From Candidatus Mcinerneyibacteriota bacterium (GTDB lineage Bacteria; AUK180; JAQVHJ01): a DNA stretch of 17,205 nucleotides. The stretch is taken from the NCBI GenBank assembly GCA_030630935.1, contig DAOVMD010000013.1, positions 1 through 17,205 on the forward strand, written 5' to 3'. The notes under the pieces were generated by a model. The model was not told where the DNA came from, did no database searches, and saw only the letters and a list, made by a program, of their open reading frames with translations. Of the stretch, positions 7,094 to 15,172 are shown in pieces; position 1 is the first letter of the stretch; every line of letters starts with the position of its first letter. Both the position numbers and the translations under genes were made by a program.

Positions 7094-7597
7094 TTAAATA
7101 TATTTTGTAGAGACTATTGAATATTTATTATCCCTTTTTTCCAAAACACATTCAAAATAATTACATGCTTTATTGATGATAAAGTTTTTAATCATAATTA
7201 AATCGCTTGGGATAATTTCTCCTTCGAATTTATCCAAATTATTCACTGGAAACCACTTTAATATTTCTTCATCATAAAATGCTTCATCATCAGAAATCAT
7301 TTCCATATCGCAAATAAAAAGAAGAAAATGTTCTTTTAATTTATCTTCATCTAATAAATGCTCAGAAACCATTCCCAAGAGTTTATTAAATTTTGTTTTT
7401 ATATTTGTTTCTTCGAGAGCTTCTCTGACTGCTGAGCCGGAGAGATGTTCAGTAACTTCAATCTTACCGCCCGGTAAGCCGAAGTACCCTATATAATCAC
7501 CGAGAGTTCTTTTAATCATCAAGATTTTATCATCTTTTCTAATCACATTTAATACAATTGAAACTACTGATTCATTCATACTAAAATAATTCTCCAT
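7094..7597 (-). CDS. NUDIX hydrolase
   Basis: This 167-residue cytoplasmic protein hydrolyses a nucleoside diphosphate linked to another group; the substrate cannot be read from the sequence. The Nudix box is at 44-66: G44, E50, R58-E59, E62-E63. The usual Gly before the last hydrophobic residue is replaced by N65 (REALEETNI), while the metal-binding Glu residues remain. KILMIKRTLGDYIGYFGLPGG precedes the box, as in MutT/ADP-sugar type enzymes. An alternative ATG seven codons in (7579) has GGAGAA about 10 bases upstream and may be the true start. It is the last gene of the operon begun by the acyl-CoA ligase, 20 bases after the 71-residue protein. No clear terminator follows. Confidence 0.9.
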   Translation of the reverse strand: MENYFSMNESVVSIVLNVIRKDDKILMIKRTLGDYIGYFGLPGGKIEVTEHLSGSAVREALEETNIKTKFNKLLGMVSEHLLDEDKLKEHFLLFICDMEMISDDEAFYDEEILKWFPVNNLDKFEGEIIPSDLIMIKNFIINKACNYFECVLEKRDNKYSIVSTKYI

Positions 7598-7617
7598 TTA
7601 TTAGGATAGAATTCTGT

Positions 7618-7833
7618 TTAGAATTCTAAAGCAATAAGTCCTGATTGGTTACCGTCTAAGATATAGGTAATTTCCTTAAATAATCTTTCAACTCTTTCCC
7701 CCGAAACCGGTTCCGTAATACTGAAGCATAATTTTGCTCCGGTTGAAGTAATTCCATAGACCCCATCCTTTTCTTTTCTAATGGAAATAAATTGGCTGAG
7801 GTTATATATTGACTCACCTAATAAGATATACAT
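7618..7833 (-). CDS. Small conserved-looking protein of unknown function (71 aa)
   Basis: I do not recognise this family. The 71 residues are soluble, with no signal or membrane segment. The pattern suggests three or four beta strands (ILLGESIYNL, FISIRKEKD, VYGITSTG, KLCFSITEP) followed by a helix (GERVERLFKEITYIL). A good AGGAGTG site lies 6 bases before the ATG and the spacing to both neighbours is about 20 bases, so translation is likely. It sits between an AMP-forming ligase and a NUDIX hydrolase. There is no Ser in an acyl-carrier-type GxDS motif, so it is not an acyl carrier protein. Confidence 0.75.
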   Translation of the reverse strand: MYILLGESIYNLSQFISIRKEKDGVYGITSTGAKLCFSITEPVSGERVERLFKEITYILDGNQSGLIALEF

Positions 7834-7852
7834 AGTACACTCCTTTTATTAA

Positions 7853-9595
7853 TTAGGGTTTCTTATTTTTTTTATTCTTAAAATCACCTATTTTGATTGG
7901 GTTCCATTTATAAAGATATCTTTTCAATTTTTTAGTGGATGTTTTTTCAAACTCTTCTTCTCTGATCTGGAAATCCTTAATCCTTTTATAAGCGGGTAAT
8001 TTTTCATTAACTTTATATATTTCTTTTCTGATTGATTCTCTGATTATCTCATCACCCAAGCCGGGTTTAGAATGGAGGAGATATTCTTCAAAATATTCAT
8101 AATCAGGAACAATTAGGGCTTCGATAATTTCACCTGAACTTATTTGGTCAGGGATTCCCCTTACTATTGCTTCAAGAATATACGGAGACCTGCTTAATTT
8201 AAATTCTATCTCTTCAGGATATACATTTTTTCCTCCGCTTGTAATGATTACATCCTTTGATCTTCCTTTAATAAAGACATAACCTTCTTCATCAATAAAT
8301 CCGAGGTCACCGGTTTTAAACCATCCGTCTTCCGTAATAACCTGGTCGGTGGCTTCCTTATTTTTATAGTAACCTTTCATTACGATATCACCTTTTACCC
8401 AGATTTCACCAACGTCATTTCTATTTGGATTCATAATTTTAACTTGTACATTAGGGATTGCCGGTCCTATACTCCCAATCTTATAATATGCTTTACTATT
8501 AATAGTAACGACCGGGGCAGTTTCAGTAAGACCATAACCCTGAATGAATTTGAATCCCATAAGGTTATATCGTTCAACTGTCTCAACAGAAGCAGGAGCT
8601 CCGCCGGAGACAAATAACCGAACAGAAGCCAAACCGGTTTTTTCTCTAAGTGATTTAAATAATTTTGCTCCGGCATCTGAATCAAAAGTTTCTTTTAATA
8701 TTTTTGAAGTTATTAAGCTCGTTTTCACAAAAGCCTTAGTAATAAACCCCTTCTCAGCAATCTTTTTGTCCATCCCTGTTAATATCTTGTCAAATAATAA
8801 AGGAACCCCGAGGAAAAAGGTGACTTTAGTATTCTTAATATCTTCAAGTATTTCGTTTGGCCGGTATGACCTTGCGCAAGTTATTGAACATCCTGCATAA
8901 ATCGCTCCTAAGAATCCGGCAGTAAAAGCAAACACATGGTTCATTGGAAGGATAAGATAGACACAATCGGTCTCATCAATTTCAATTAAACCCATTGTCC
9001 AGAGAATATCAGAACAAAAATTCCTATGTGTAAGCTCTACACCTTTTGCGAGACCAGTAGTCCCGGAAGTGAAAATTATTGATGCAAGATTCTCGAGGTC
9101 AGGAAGTTCGTAATCAATTGTTTCAAAATCAGATTCTACAATTTCTTCAAAATTAATTACACCTTCGTATTCTTCAGAAAGAGTTAGGTTAACATACAAA
9201 CTGGCTTGTGGAATTTCATCCTTATAGTCAAGAATATCCTTGATATTAGTAATATTACCGAAAACAGATTTTACTTCTGAAAATTTTAAGATATGAATTA
9301 TCTCTTGAATCGGCAAGGTTCTATCAACAGGAACAACTATGGCACCAAAAGAAACAACTCCTAAATACGTAAATGCCCACTCTAAAGAGTTGGATGCAAC
9401 AATTGCTACCCGGTCATATTTTTTTATACCGGAATTTAATAGATACTGAGTAACCTTCTCTACTATTTCAAGAGATTCTTTATAAGTCTTCGTGACCAAC
9501 TTTTCCCTAATAATTTTCTGGATAAATACTTCATTCGGAAAAGCCTTCACTGCATTCCGAAAAAAATGGGGGATTGTTGTAATTCCATGCTGCAT
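7853..9595 (-). CDS. AMP-forming acyl-CoA synthetase (FadD-like)
   Basis: This 580-residue ANL-superfamily enzyme activates a carboxylate, probably a fatty acid, with ATP to the acyl-adenylate and then the CoA thioester. Motifs in order: phosphate loop TSGTTGLAKG (176-185), GGAPAS (331-336), GYGLTETAP (353-361), GDLGFIDEEG (429-438) with D430, IKGRSKD (442-448), hinge SGGKNVYPEE (453-462), and the C-terminal STKKLKR with K556 as the likely catalytic Lys (the usual TGK is TKK). Length is close to bacterial long-chain acyl-CoA ligases, and the C-terminus is unusually Lys/Asn-rich. AGGAGAAG precedes the ATG. It is the first gene of a three-gene operon with its own promoter. A CoA ligase is favoured; an acyl-adenylate transfer to a carrier is possible. 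Confidence 0.93.
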   Translation of the reverse strand: MQHGITTIPHFFRNAVKAFPNEVFIQKIIREKLVTKTYKESLEIVEKVTQYLLNSGIKKYDRVAIVASNSLEWAFTYLGVVSFGAIVVPVDRTLPIQEIIHILKFSEVKSVFGNITNIKDILDYKDEIPQASLYVNLTLSEEYEGVINFEEIVESDFETIDYELPDLENLASIIFTSGTTGLAKGVELTHRNFCSDILWTMGLIEIDETDCVYLILPMNHVFAFTAGFLGAIYAGCSITCARSYRPNEILEDIKNTKVTFFLGVPLLFDKILTGMDKKIAEKGFITKAFVKTSLITSKILKETFDSDAGAKLFKSLREKTGLASVRLFVSGGAPASVETVERYNLMGFKFIQGYGLTETAPVVTINSKAYYKIGSIGPAIPNVQVKIMNPNRNDVGEIWVKGDIVMKGYYKNKEATDQVITEDGWFKTGDLGFIDEEGYVFIKGRSKDVIITSGGKNVYPEEIEFKLSRSPYILEAIVRGIPDQISSGEIIEALIVPDYEYFEEYLLHSKPGLGDEIIRESIRKEIYKVNEKLPAYKRIKDFQIREEEFEKTSTKKLKRYLYKWNPIKIGDFKNKKNKKP

Positions 9596-9633
9596 CTATT
9601 CTTCTCCTGATAAATAGAAACTTTTGTGTATTT

Positions 9634-9662
9634 ATTATACTTTATTTATTTATTATAATCAA
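9634..9662 (-). promoter_or_regulatory. Acyl-CoA ligase operon promoter (TTGATT-17-TATAAT)
   Basis: On the minus strand, TTGATT (9662-9657) and TATAAT (9639-9634) have a 17-bp spacer. It lies in the 91-bp gap after the GlmU-like gene, so the ligase, the 71-residue protein and the NUDIX gene can be transcribed separately from the upstream five-gene operon. No operator palindrome is seen. Confidence 0.75.
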
Positions 9663-9686
9663 GTAGTTTTTTTCTAATTAATTTAT

Positions 9687-10937
9687 CTATAATAAGTTTT
9701 TCCTTTCCGAAGAAGTAATACTAAACGCATTTAGATATAATTGTTCAAAGGTTTTAGAAAAAATCTTATTCCTTCTCGATAAAATGGTTCGATTGGTTTC
9801 TACTCCTTTCCCGGGATTATATTCCTTGAAATTCTCACCGCCGCCCCAGGAGAATGAGGGAATAAATTTAGGTTGAATTCCACCCCCAAAGACATTTGCC
9901 GATACTCCTATCAGGGAACCGGTATTTAATAATGTTCCTATTCCAAATTTTGTAAAGTCTCCAATAATCGAACCTATCTTAATCTGGTCGGTCTGAATCG
10001 TTTTTTCAGAAGTGATTATTCTGATTTTTCCATAATTGTTTTTCAGGTCGCTTGTTGCAGTAAGGGCTCCGATATTGACCCATTCCCCTACCACGCTATG
10101 CCCAATAAATCCATGATGATAATGATTCGAATTACCAAAAAAAATGGATTCCTCAACCTCACCCCCAATACGGCAATTCTCGAATAAACTTGTTCCCGAC
10201 CTGACTTTGGCACCAAGTAACCTGCAATTTTTACCTATATACGCAGGACCTTCAATTCTTGAAAAGGAGTGAATCTCAACTCCAGCCTCAACTATAATAG
10301 GGCCTCCTTCAACATTTAATTCTACAAAATTCTCAAGTTTGGCAGTTGAAGATATCCAAAGATTTTCTATGTCACCTGTGATTTTGAAATTGTATTTTGA
10401 TTTTTCCAATACACCCGACCGGTTTTTAAATTCATCAAACTCCTTCTTAATCCAAGCTCCATTTATTGGAATCATCTCCCAGGGATAAGAAAGAAGACTA
10501 TAGCCTTTTTCTTCACGCTGGTTCTTAAAAACTCCCAACATTACATCTTTTAAGTGTTTATCCTCGTCGTTGTCTAATAAATCTATCTTATCTCTTTTAA
10601 TTCTTAAATAAACAACATCGTCCCCATTAAAAACTATCTCTTCATCACCTTCGAGGGGAATTTTCTGATTGGAATCCAATAATAACCTTCCATTTATACA
10701 TAAAAACATCTCAGCATCCTTCGAATATGAATTAATCATTTTATCCGGATAAATCTCCGAATAATATTCCTTCAGGTGAGCCCTAATACTATAAGCAACT
10801 AGGGTATCGGGATATAATTTTCTAATCTTTTCTTCTAAAGTAGAAGTCCCCAGCTTCATTTCAAATACAGGTCGAAAATATGCAAGAGAATAGAAGTTTT
10901 TAAATTTAATATCCTCAAAAATTATAAGTTGAATCAT
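9687..10937 (-). CDS. GlmU-like putative sugar nucleotidyltransferase / left-handed beta-helix protein
   Basis: The 416-residue protein resembles the unusual GlmU form described in Bacteroidetes (TIGR03991-type). The N-terminal region carries FEDIKFKNFYSLAYFRPVFE and GTSTLEEKI, a reduced nucleotidyltransferase-like domain. From about 195 to 350 it has hexapeptide repeats of a left-handed beta helix, including GHSVVGEWVNIGA and LKNNYGKIR, as in acyltransferases. It could make UDP-GlcNAc or a related sugar nucleotide for the envelope. The start is the ATG at 10937: it overlaps the rarA stop as TAATG, and GGAG lies 8 bases upstream. A longer frame with 15 extra Lys-rich residues is rejected. It is the last gene of the five-gene operon. 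Both GlmU activities are inferred from family resemblance only. Confidence 0.85.
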   Translation of the reverse strand: MIQLIIFEDIKFKNFYSLAYFRPVFEMKLGTSTLEEKIRKLYPDTLVAYSIRAHLKEYYSEIYPDKMINSYSKDAEMFLCINGRLLLDSNQKIPLEGDEEIVFNGDDVVYLRIKRDKIDLLDNDEDKHLKDVMLGVFKNQREEKGYSLLSYPWEMIPINGAWIKKEFDEFKNRSGVLEKSKYNFKITGDIENLWISSTAKLENFVELNVEGGPIIVEAGVEIHSFSRIEGPAYIGKNCRLLGAKVRSGTSLFENCRIGGEVEESIFFGNSNHYHHGFIGHSVVGEWVNIGALTATSDLKNNYGKIRIITSEKTIQTDQIKIGSIIGDFTKFGIGTLLNTGSLIGVSANVFGGGIQPKFIPSFSWGGGENFKEYNPGKGVETNRTILSRRNKIFSKTFEQLYLNAFSITSSERKNLL

Positions 10938-12283
10938 TATTTCGCTCCATCTTTTTTCTTTTTTATCTTTAATCTTTGCCAATATTCCAGTCTTTTCAAA
11001 ATTTCTCGTTCAAAACCCCTTTCAATTGGAAAGTAGAATTTTCTGTTTTTCAATTTCTCCGGCAGATAATCCTGTTGAACAAAGGTATCCTCATAATCAT
11101 GTGGGTATTTATAATTTTTACCATAACCAATATCTTTCATAAGTTCCGTGGGAGCATTCCTGATATGTAGAGGTACAGGAAGTTCACCTGTCTCCCGAAT
11201 GATTTTCTGAACATTTTGATATGAGACATAGACCGAATTACTCTTAGGAGCAGTTGCCAGGTAAATAACGAGTTGTGCCAGGGCATTATTACATTCCGGC
11301 ATCCCTATAAAATGTATTGTTTGCATTGCAGCAACTGCTAATACCAGTGCATGCGGATCAGCATTTCCAATATCTTCAGAAGCAAATCGAATTAATCTTC
11401 TTGCAACATAGAGAGGAGATTCACCTGCTTCAAGCATTCTCCCGAGCCAGTATAAAGACGCATCAACATTTGAACCACGAAGACTCTTATGAAGAGCTGA
11501 GATTATATTATAATGTTCTTCCCCGCCCTTATCATATTTCAAAATCTTTTTCTGAAGAGCATCATTAAGGATCAATTCAGTGAGAATAATCTCTCCTTTC
11601 TTCTTTTGCTTTTCAAGGTTAACTGCGAATTCGAGTGTATCAAGAGCTGTCCTTGCATCACCTGAACAAGCTTGAACAAATTTCTTGAGTAAGCTATTGT
11701 TAATTTTTATCTTTTCATTACCTAAACCTTTAGTCTTATCCTTAATCGCACGCTTGAGCAATGTAATAATATCATTCTCAGAGAGGGATTTTAAAATAAA
11801 TACCTTTGTCCTCGAAAGTAATGCCGCATTAACCTGAAAAGATGGATTTTCTGTGGTTGCTCCAATAAATATAATTGTACCCGCTTCAATATGCGGAAGA
11901 AACACATCCTGTTGGCCCTTATTATAACGATGGACTTCATCAATAAAAATAATTGTTCGCTTATGCAGCATGGACTCGCGATGTTTTGCTTCTTCTATCA
12001 TTTTTTTCACTTCTTTCGTACTTGTGTTTGTTGCCGAAAAAATTACAAAAAAAGCGTTAGTTTTATTGGATATCACATTTGCAATTGAAGTTTTACCACT
12101 ACCGGGGGGACCCCAAAATATTATTGAAGGGATATCATCACTCTCAATTGCTAACCTTAAAGGTTTATCTTTACCAAGAATATCATCCTGACCAACAATC
12201 TCATTGATTGTTTCAGGACGCATTCTTTCAGATAAGGAAGCAAAAATGTTCTTTTTAGTCTTTAACGTAAATAAATCATTCAT
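10937..12283 (-). CDS. rarA: Replication-associated recombination protein RarA (MgsA)
   Basis: This 448-residue AAA+ ATPase acts at stalled replication forks and on single-stranded DNA ends. The features are Walker A GPPGSGKT (58-65), Walker B FIDEVHR (113-119), sensor-1 GATTENP (141-147) and the arginine finger region LLSR (155-158). The C-terminal half has the RarA signature residues, such as SLRGSNVDASLYWLGRML, RRLIRFASEDIGNADP and NAPTELMKDIGYGK. Length matches the family. The start is the ATG at 12283, overlapping the glycosylase stop by 8 bases. A 23-residue hydrophobic extension in the longer frame is not part of the RarA family and is excluded. Only a weak GGGAAG is found upstream, so translation probably depends on coupling. 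Confidence 0.96.
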   Translation of the reverse strand: MNDLFTLKTKKNIFASLSERMRPETINEIVGQDDILGKDKPLRLAIESDDIPSIIFWGPPGSGKTSIANVISNKTNAFFVIFSATNTSTKEVKKMIEEAKHRESMLHKRTIIFIDEVHRYNKGQQDVFLPHIEAGTIIFIGATTENPSFQVNAALLSRTKVFILKSLSENDIITLLKRAIKDKTKGLGNEKIKINNSLLKKFVQACSGDARTALDTLEFAVNLEKQKKKGEIILTELILNDALQKKILKYDKGGEEHYNIISALHKSLRGSNVDASLYWLGRMLEAGESPLYVARRLIRFASEDIGNADPHALVLAVAAMQTIHFIGMPECNNALAQLVIYLATAPKSNSVYVSYQNVQKIIRETGELPVPLHIRNAPTELMKDIGYGKNYKYPHDYEDTFVQQDYLPEKLKNRKFYFPIERGFEREILKRLEYWQRLKIKKKKDGAK

Positions 12284-13055
12284 TTTTAAAATTAACTTCC
12301 CGAGATTTACAATGGTTAACATAACAAATATTACACTTAGGAACAGCACCACAAACTGCCATCGTCATTACATCTTTATAACCCGAGCAGAATAACCAAA
12401 AAACACCATCGATATAATTTAAATTAAGTTTAGTGTCATTACTGATAGAATCAGATATTTCAAAAATTTTATTTAAATTCTTGTTATTGTCACTCATAGA
12501 GTTCAGCCAACCTAATCTTTTATAAAGACGGCGGATATGAATATCAGGTTTCATAAAATTTAACCCGATTCGTTTAAGAAAATCGTAAGTAGTAATCTTC
12601 CCTAAATAATGAAATCTCTTTTCTATATATGTGTGAATTTTCTCCGGATCACATTGCTTAGAAAGAAACTTTTGAAAACTTCCATATTCTTTAATCAGTT
12701 CGTTAAAAACTTTTGCATTAAATATAATTGCTTTAATCTTATTTTTATTCCTGATGATTTTCTTGTTCTTCATCAATTCTTCAATTTCCTTTTCAGTCCA
12801 GCCTTCAACTATTTCAAAATCAAAACCCTTAAACGCTATTTTAAGTTCCGGCCACATATCTTTTACTACTGTCGCATTAAACCCGGATGAAAATATCACT
12901 GCTGACATCTTTTTAAATATTGCAATATCATCCAATGCTGAGGAATTAAGGTCTTCTCTTATTTGAAGATGTTCTTCAACCCGGGTTGAAATACTAAGGT
13001 TTTTTATTCTTCTCAATATTTGATTAAATGTAATAGTATATGAATTTTTGTTCAT
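12276..13055 (-). CDS. Putative HhH-superfamily DNA glycosylase with a four-Cys motif
   Basis: The 259-residue protein looks like a helix-hairpin-helix base-excision glycosylase. Residues 50-115 resemble the core of 3-methyladenine glycosylases (MSAVIFSSGFNATVVK, then NKKIIRNKNKIKAIIFNA). The region 150-180 (LGKITTYDFLKRIG followed by KPDIHIRRLYKRLG) fits the hairpin and the conserved Asp loop, with D171 as candidate catalytic Asp. The C-terminus has C235, C241, C244 and C249, spaced x5, x2, x4, like a shortened form of the endonuclease III [4Fe-4S] loop (x6, x2, x5). The N-terminal zinc ligands of classical Tag are not evident. It should remove a damaged base; the substrate is unknown. It starts 8 bases after the cyclase stop with a weak ribosome-binding site and overlaps rarA, which supports a DNA-repair role. 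Confidence 0.75.
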   Translation of the reverse strand: MNKNSYTITFNQILRRIKNLSISTRVEEHLQIREDLNSSALDDIAIFKKMSAVIFSSGFNATVVKDMWPELKIAFKGFDFEIVEGWTEKEIEELMKNKKIIRNKNKIKAIIFNAKVFNELIKEYGSFQKFLSKQCDPEKIHTYIEKRFHYLGKITTYDFLKRIGLNFMKPDIHIRRLYKRLGWLNSMSDNNKNLNKIFEISDSISNDTKLNLNYIDGVFWLFCSGYKDVMTMAVCGAVPKCNICYVNHCKSREVNFKNE

Positions 13056-13063
13056 CTATAAAC

Positions 13064-15172
13064 TTATTTTTTCCCATATTTAAAACTGCCATCCCAGCCT
13101 TTTGGCGGGGGTGAATACTTAAATTTATTTATCCGGTCTATAAAAATTCTCGCGATATAGTCTCCTTCATTAATTGAGAGAATCTCGTCATATAGACTCT
13201 CTGATTCTTTCCAGTTCTTTGCTGTATAAAAATCAAATGCTTTAATTGATAGTTTAATTAATCTTTCATCAATTTCATCCTCTCCTTTTTCGCCAACAAT
13301 TTCATATAACTCAATGCTTTTAAGTTTCCCTTTTACAATAACCTTATCTACAAATCTGCAGAAAAATTTATCCTTGACAATTGAATATGTCGATTCAGTG
13401 ATTAAAATATTTGTTTTATAATATTTATTTAACGATTCAATTCGGCTTGCAAGATTTACATTATCCCCAATAATTGTATAATTCAATCTACTCCTTGTGC
13501 CAATATTACCAACGATTACTTCTCCTGTATGAATACCAATTCTAGTATTAAATATCGGCTTACCTGAAAGTTTTCTGCTAATTTTTGCTTTTTCTAAACG
13601 CTTCAGGAAACTCAAACCTGACTTACAGGCATTATATGCATGTTCGGAATCTGTTAATGGAGCATTCCAAAAAGACATAATCGCATCACCAATGAACTTA
13701 TCTATTGTACCTTTGTTTTTAATAACCTCCTGGGAAGCAACTTCGAGATATTCAGAAAGATACAAAAATAATTCTTCAGGATTAAATCGCTCTGCAATGT
13801 TTGTGAAATCCTCAATGTCAGCAAAAAGGATTGTCAAGGTTTTTCTCGCACCACCGCTTTTCGCTTCAACACCTGTTTCAATTAGTTGTTTAACAAGTTC
13901 AGAAGGGACATATTTTTCAAATGATTTTAAACCGGTTTTCATATCACAGATATTATTCTCAAGATAAAATATTTCCTTAATAAAAGACGATGGTTCAAAT
14001 GGATGTTCTAATTCTAAATGTTTGATCCTTGAGGTCTCATCAGTAATTCTACTTATTGGTTTTGTAATTAAGTTAGATAATAAAATTGCTAATAAAACAG
14101 CAAGAAATGAAATTATTAAAGTTAAGAAAATATTTATTTTCAAGTTTCTTTTAATAGGTCCGATAAAATCATTCTCAGGAACGATTATACAAATAATCCA
14201 GTTGTCTCGAATATCCTTGGGGAAAGAATAGAAATATGCTAAATATAGTTCATTATTGTAGGAGTATTTTATCTTCTTATTTGGAATACCGTTAATATCT
14301 GGATTTAAACTTAAAAATGTATTAAAAGCCGCATATTCAGAAGTCTCTGTAAGACTTTTAACAGAATTTAAAACGGGAGCACCTTTATCGTTTACTTTTG
14401 TAGATAAAATTTGCTCATCCGGGTGAGCAATGATCTCCCCTTTGTTATTTAATAGGAAGGCCCGACCGGTATTACCGATTTTCAATGTCTTCAGGAAATC
14501 TGAAATTCCAATTAAAGACATATCAAAACTGACAACACCCAATACTTCTTCATCCTTTGATAACATTGGATAACCTATTGTAACCCCGGGTATTTTATCT
14601 GTGAAGAAGACATAAACATCACTCATGAAAAAGGATTTTTTATCCTTTGTCCCAACATACCAGGGACGTTTTGTAGGACAATAAACCAATTTATGATGAG
14701 TTGTTACCTTGATTACTTCATTATCTGTATCCCGATATCTCCATTCTACATAAGGAAGAGCAACATCCCGACGGATAATTTTAGTTGAAAAAGTTTTATT
14801 CCCTTCTCTCTTTACCATATAAAAATTGTTATTCTCAAAACCGCAATTAATCGCTTCTAATTGCGGATAGATATTCATTGTCTCAATTGACATCTCCTCA
14901 AATAGTTCAAAATCAGCAAGTAAGTTTTTTTCATCTCTTACTAAATGCGCCATGAAAAAAGACATTTTCATTGCAGGCGAGATATGGTTAATTGTCTTCT
15001 CTATTGACTGGTTGGAAATATTGAGGATTAAATCTTTACTTACATCATCCATTGTTGCTAACGCATTGTAATATGAAAAGAAAACAATAAAACCTGATGA
15101 AAATATAAGGAGAAGAATGAATGCAGATAAAATGCTCATTTTAAATGTGAGGAAAAACTTTTTATCCTTCAT
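13064..15172 (-). CDS. Membrane class III adenylate/guanylate cyclase with extracellular Cache-type sensor
   Basis: The 702-residue protein has a transmembrane helix (about 12-36), a periplasmic Cache-like sensor (about 37-340, with WRYRDTD, CPTKRPWY, GYPML and VSFDMSL), a second helix (about 346-368), a HAMP-like linker, and a class III cyclase domain (about 444-625). Catalytic residues are all present: metal-binding D452 (FADIEDFT) and D496 (FIGDAI), substrate-specifying K492 and T566 (YTIIGD), and N573 and R577 (NLASR). Lys with Thr is common in bacterial adenylate cyclases, so cAMP is the likely product. A short helical tail of about 60 residues with a PPPKGWDG motif ends the protein. The true start is the ATG at 15172, overlapping the previous stop as TAATG. 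No cyclic-nucleotide receptor is encoded in this window. Confidence 0.93.
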   Translation of the reverse strand: MKDKKFFLTFKMSILSAFILLLIFSSGFIVFFSYYNALATMDDVSKDLILNISNQSIEKTINHISPAMKMSFFMAHLVRDEKNLLADFELFEEMSIETMNIYPQLEAINCGFENNNFYMVKREGNKTFSTKIIRRDVALPYVEWRYRDTDNEVIKVTTHHKLVYCPTKRPWYVGTKDKKSFFMSDVYVFFTDKIPGVTIGYPMLSKDEEVLGVVSFDMSLIGISDFLKTLKIGNTGRAFLLNNKGEIIAHPDEQILSTKVNDKGAPVLNSVKSLTETSEYAAFNTFLSLNPDINGIPNKKIKYSYNNELYLAYFYSFPKDIRDNWIICIIVPENDFIGPIKRNLKINIFLTLIISFLAVLLAILLSNLITKPISRITDETSRIKHLELEHPFEPSSFIKEIFYLENNICDMKTGLKSFEKYVPSELVKQLIETGVEAKSGGARKTLTILFADIEDFTNIAERFNPEELFLYLSEYLEVASQEVIKNKGTIDKFIGDAIMSFWNAPLTDSEHAYNACKSGLSFLKRLEKAKISRKLSGKPIFNTRIGIHTGEVIVGNIGTRSRLNYTIIGDNVNLASRIESLNKYYKTNILITESTYSIVKDKFFCRFVDKVIVKGKLKSIELYEIVGEKGEDEIDERLIKLSIKAFDFYTAKNWKESESLYDEILSINEGDYIARIFIDRINKFKYSPPPKGWDGSFKYGKK

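Noticed and set aside
10937-10982. Longer start for the GlmU-like gene, adding 15 residues
   Set aside because: The ATG at 10937 has GGAG at proper spacing and TAATG coupling, and MIQLIIFED matches the family start; the extra residues are Lys-rich translation of the rarA end.
11317-12191. Several plus-strand open frames opposite rarA
   Set aside because: They lie antisense to a clear AAA+ gene, lack ribosome-binding sites and have no recognisable protein features.
12284-12352. Hydrophobic 23-residue extension of RarA
   Set aside because: It looks like a membrane segment but overlaps the glycosylase C-terminus, including its Cys codons, and is not part of RarA; the ATG at 12283 gives the expected start.
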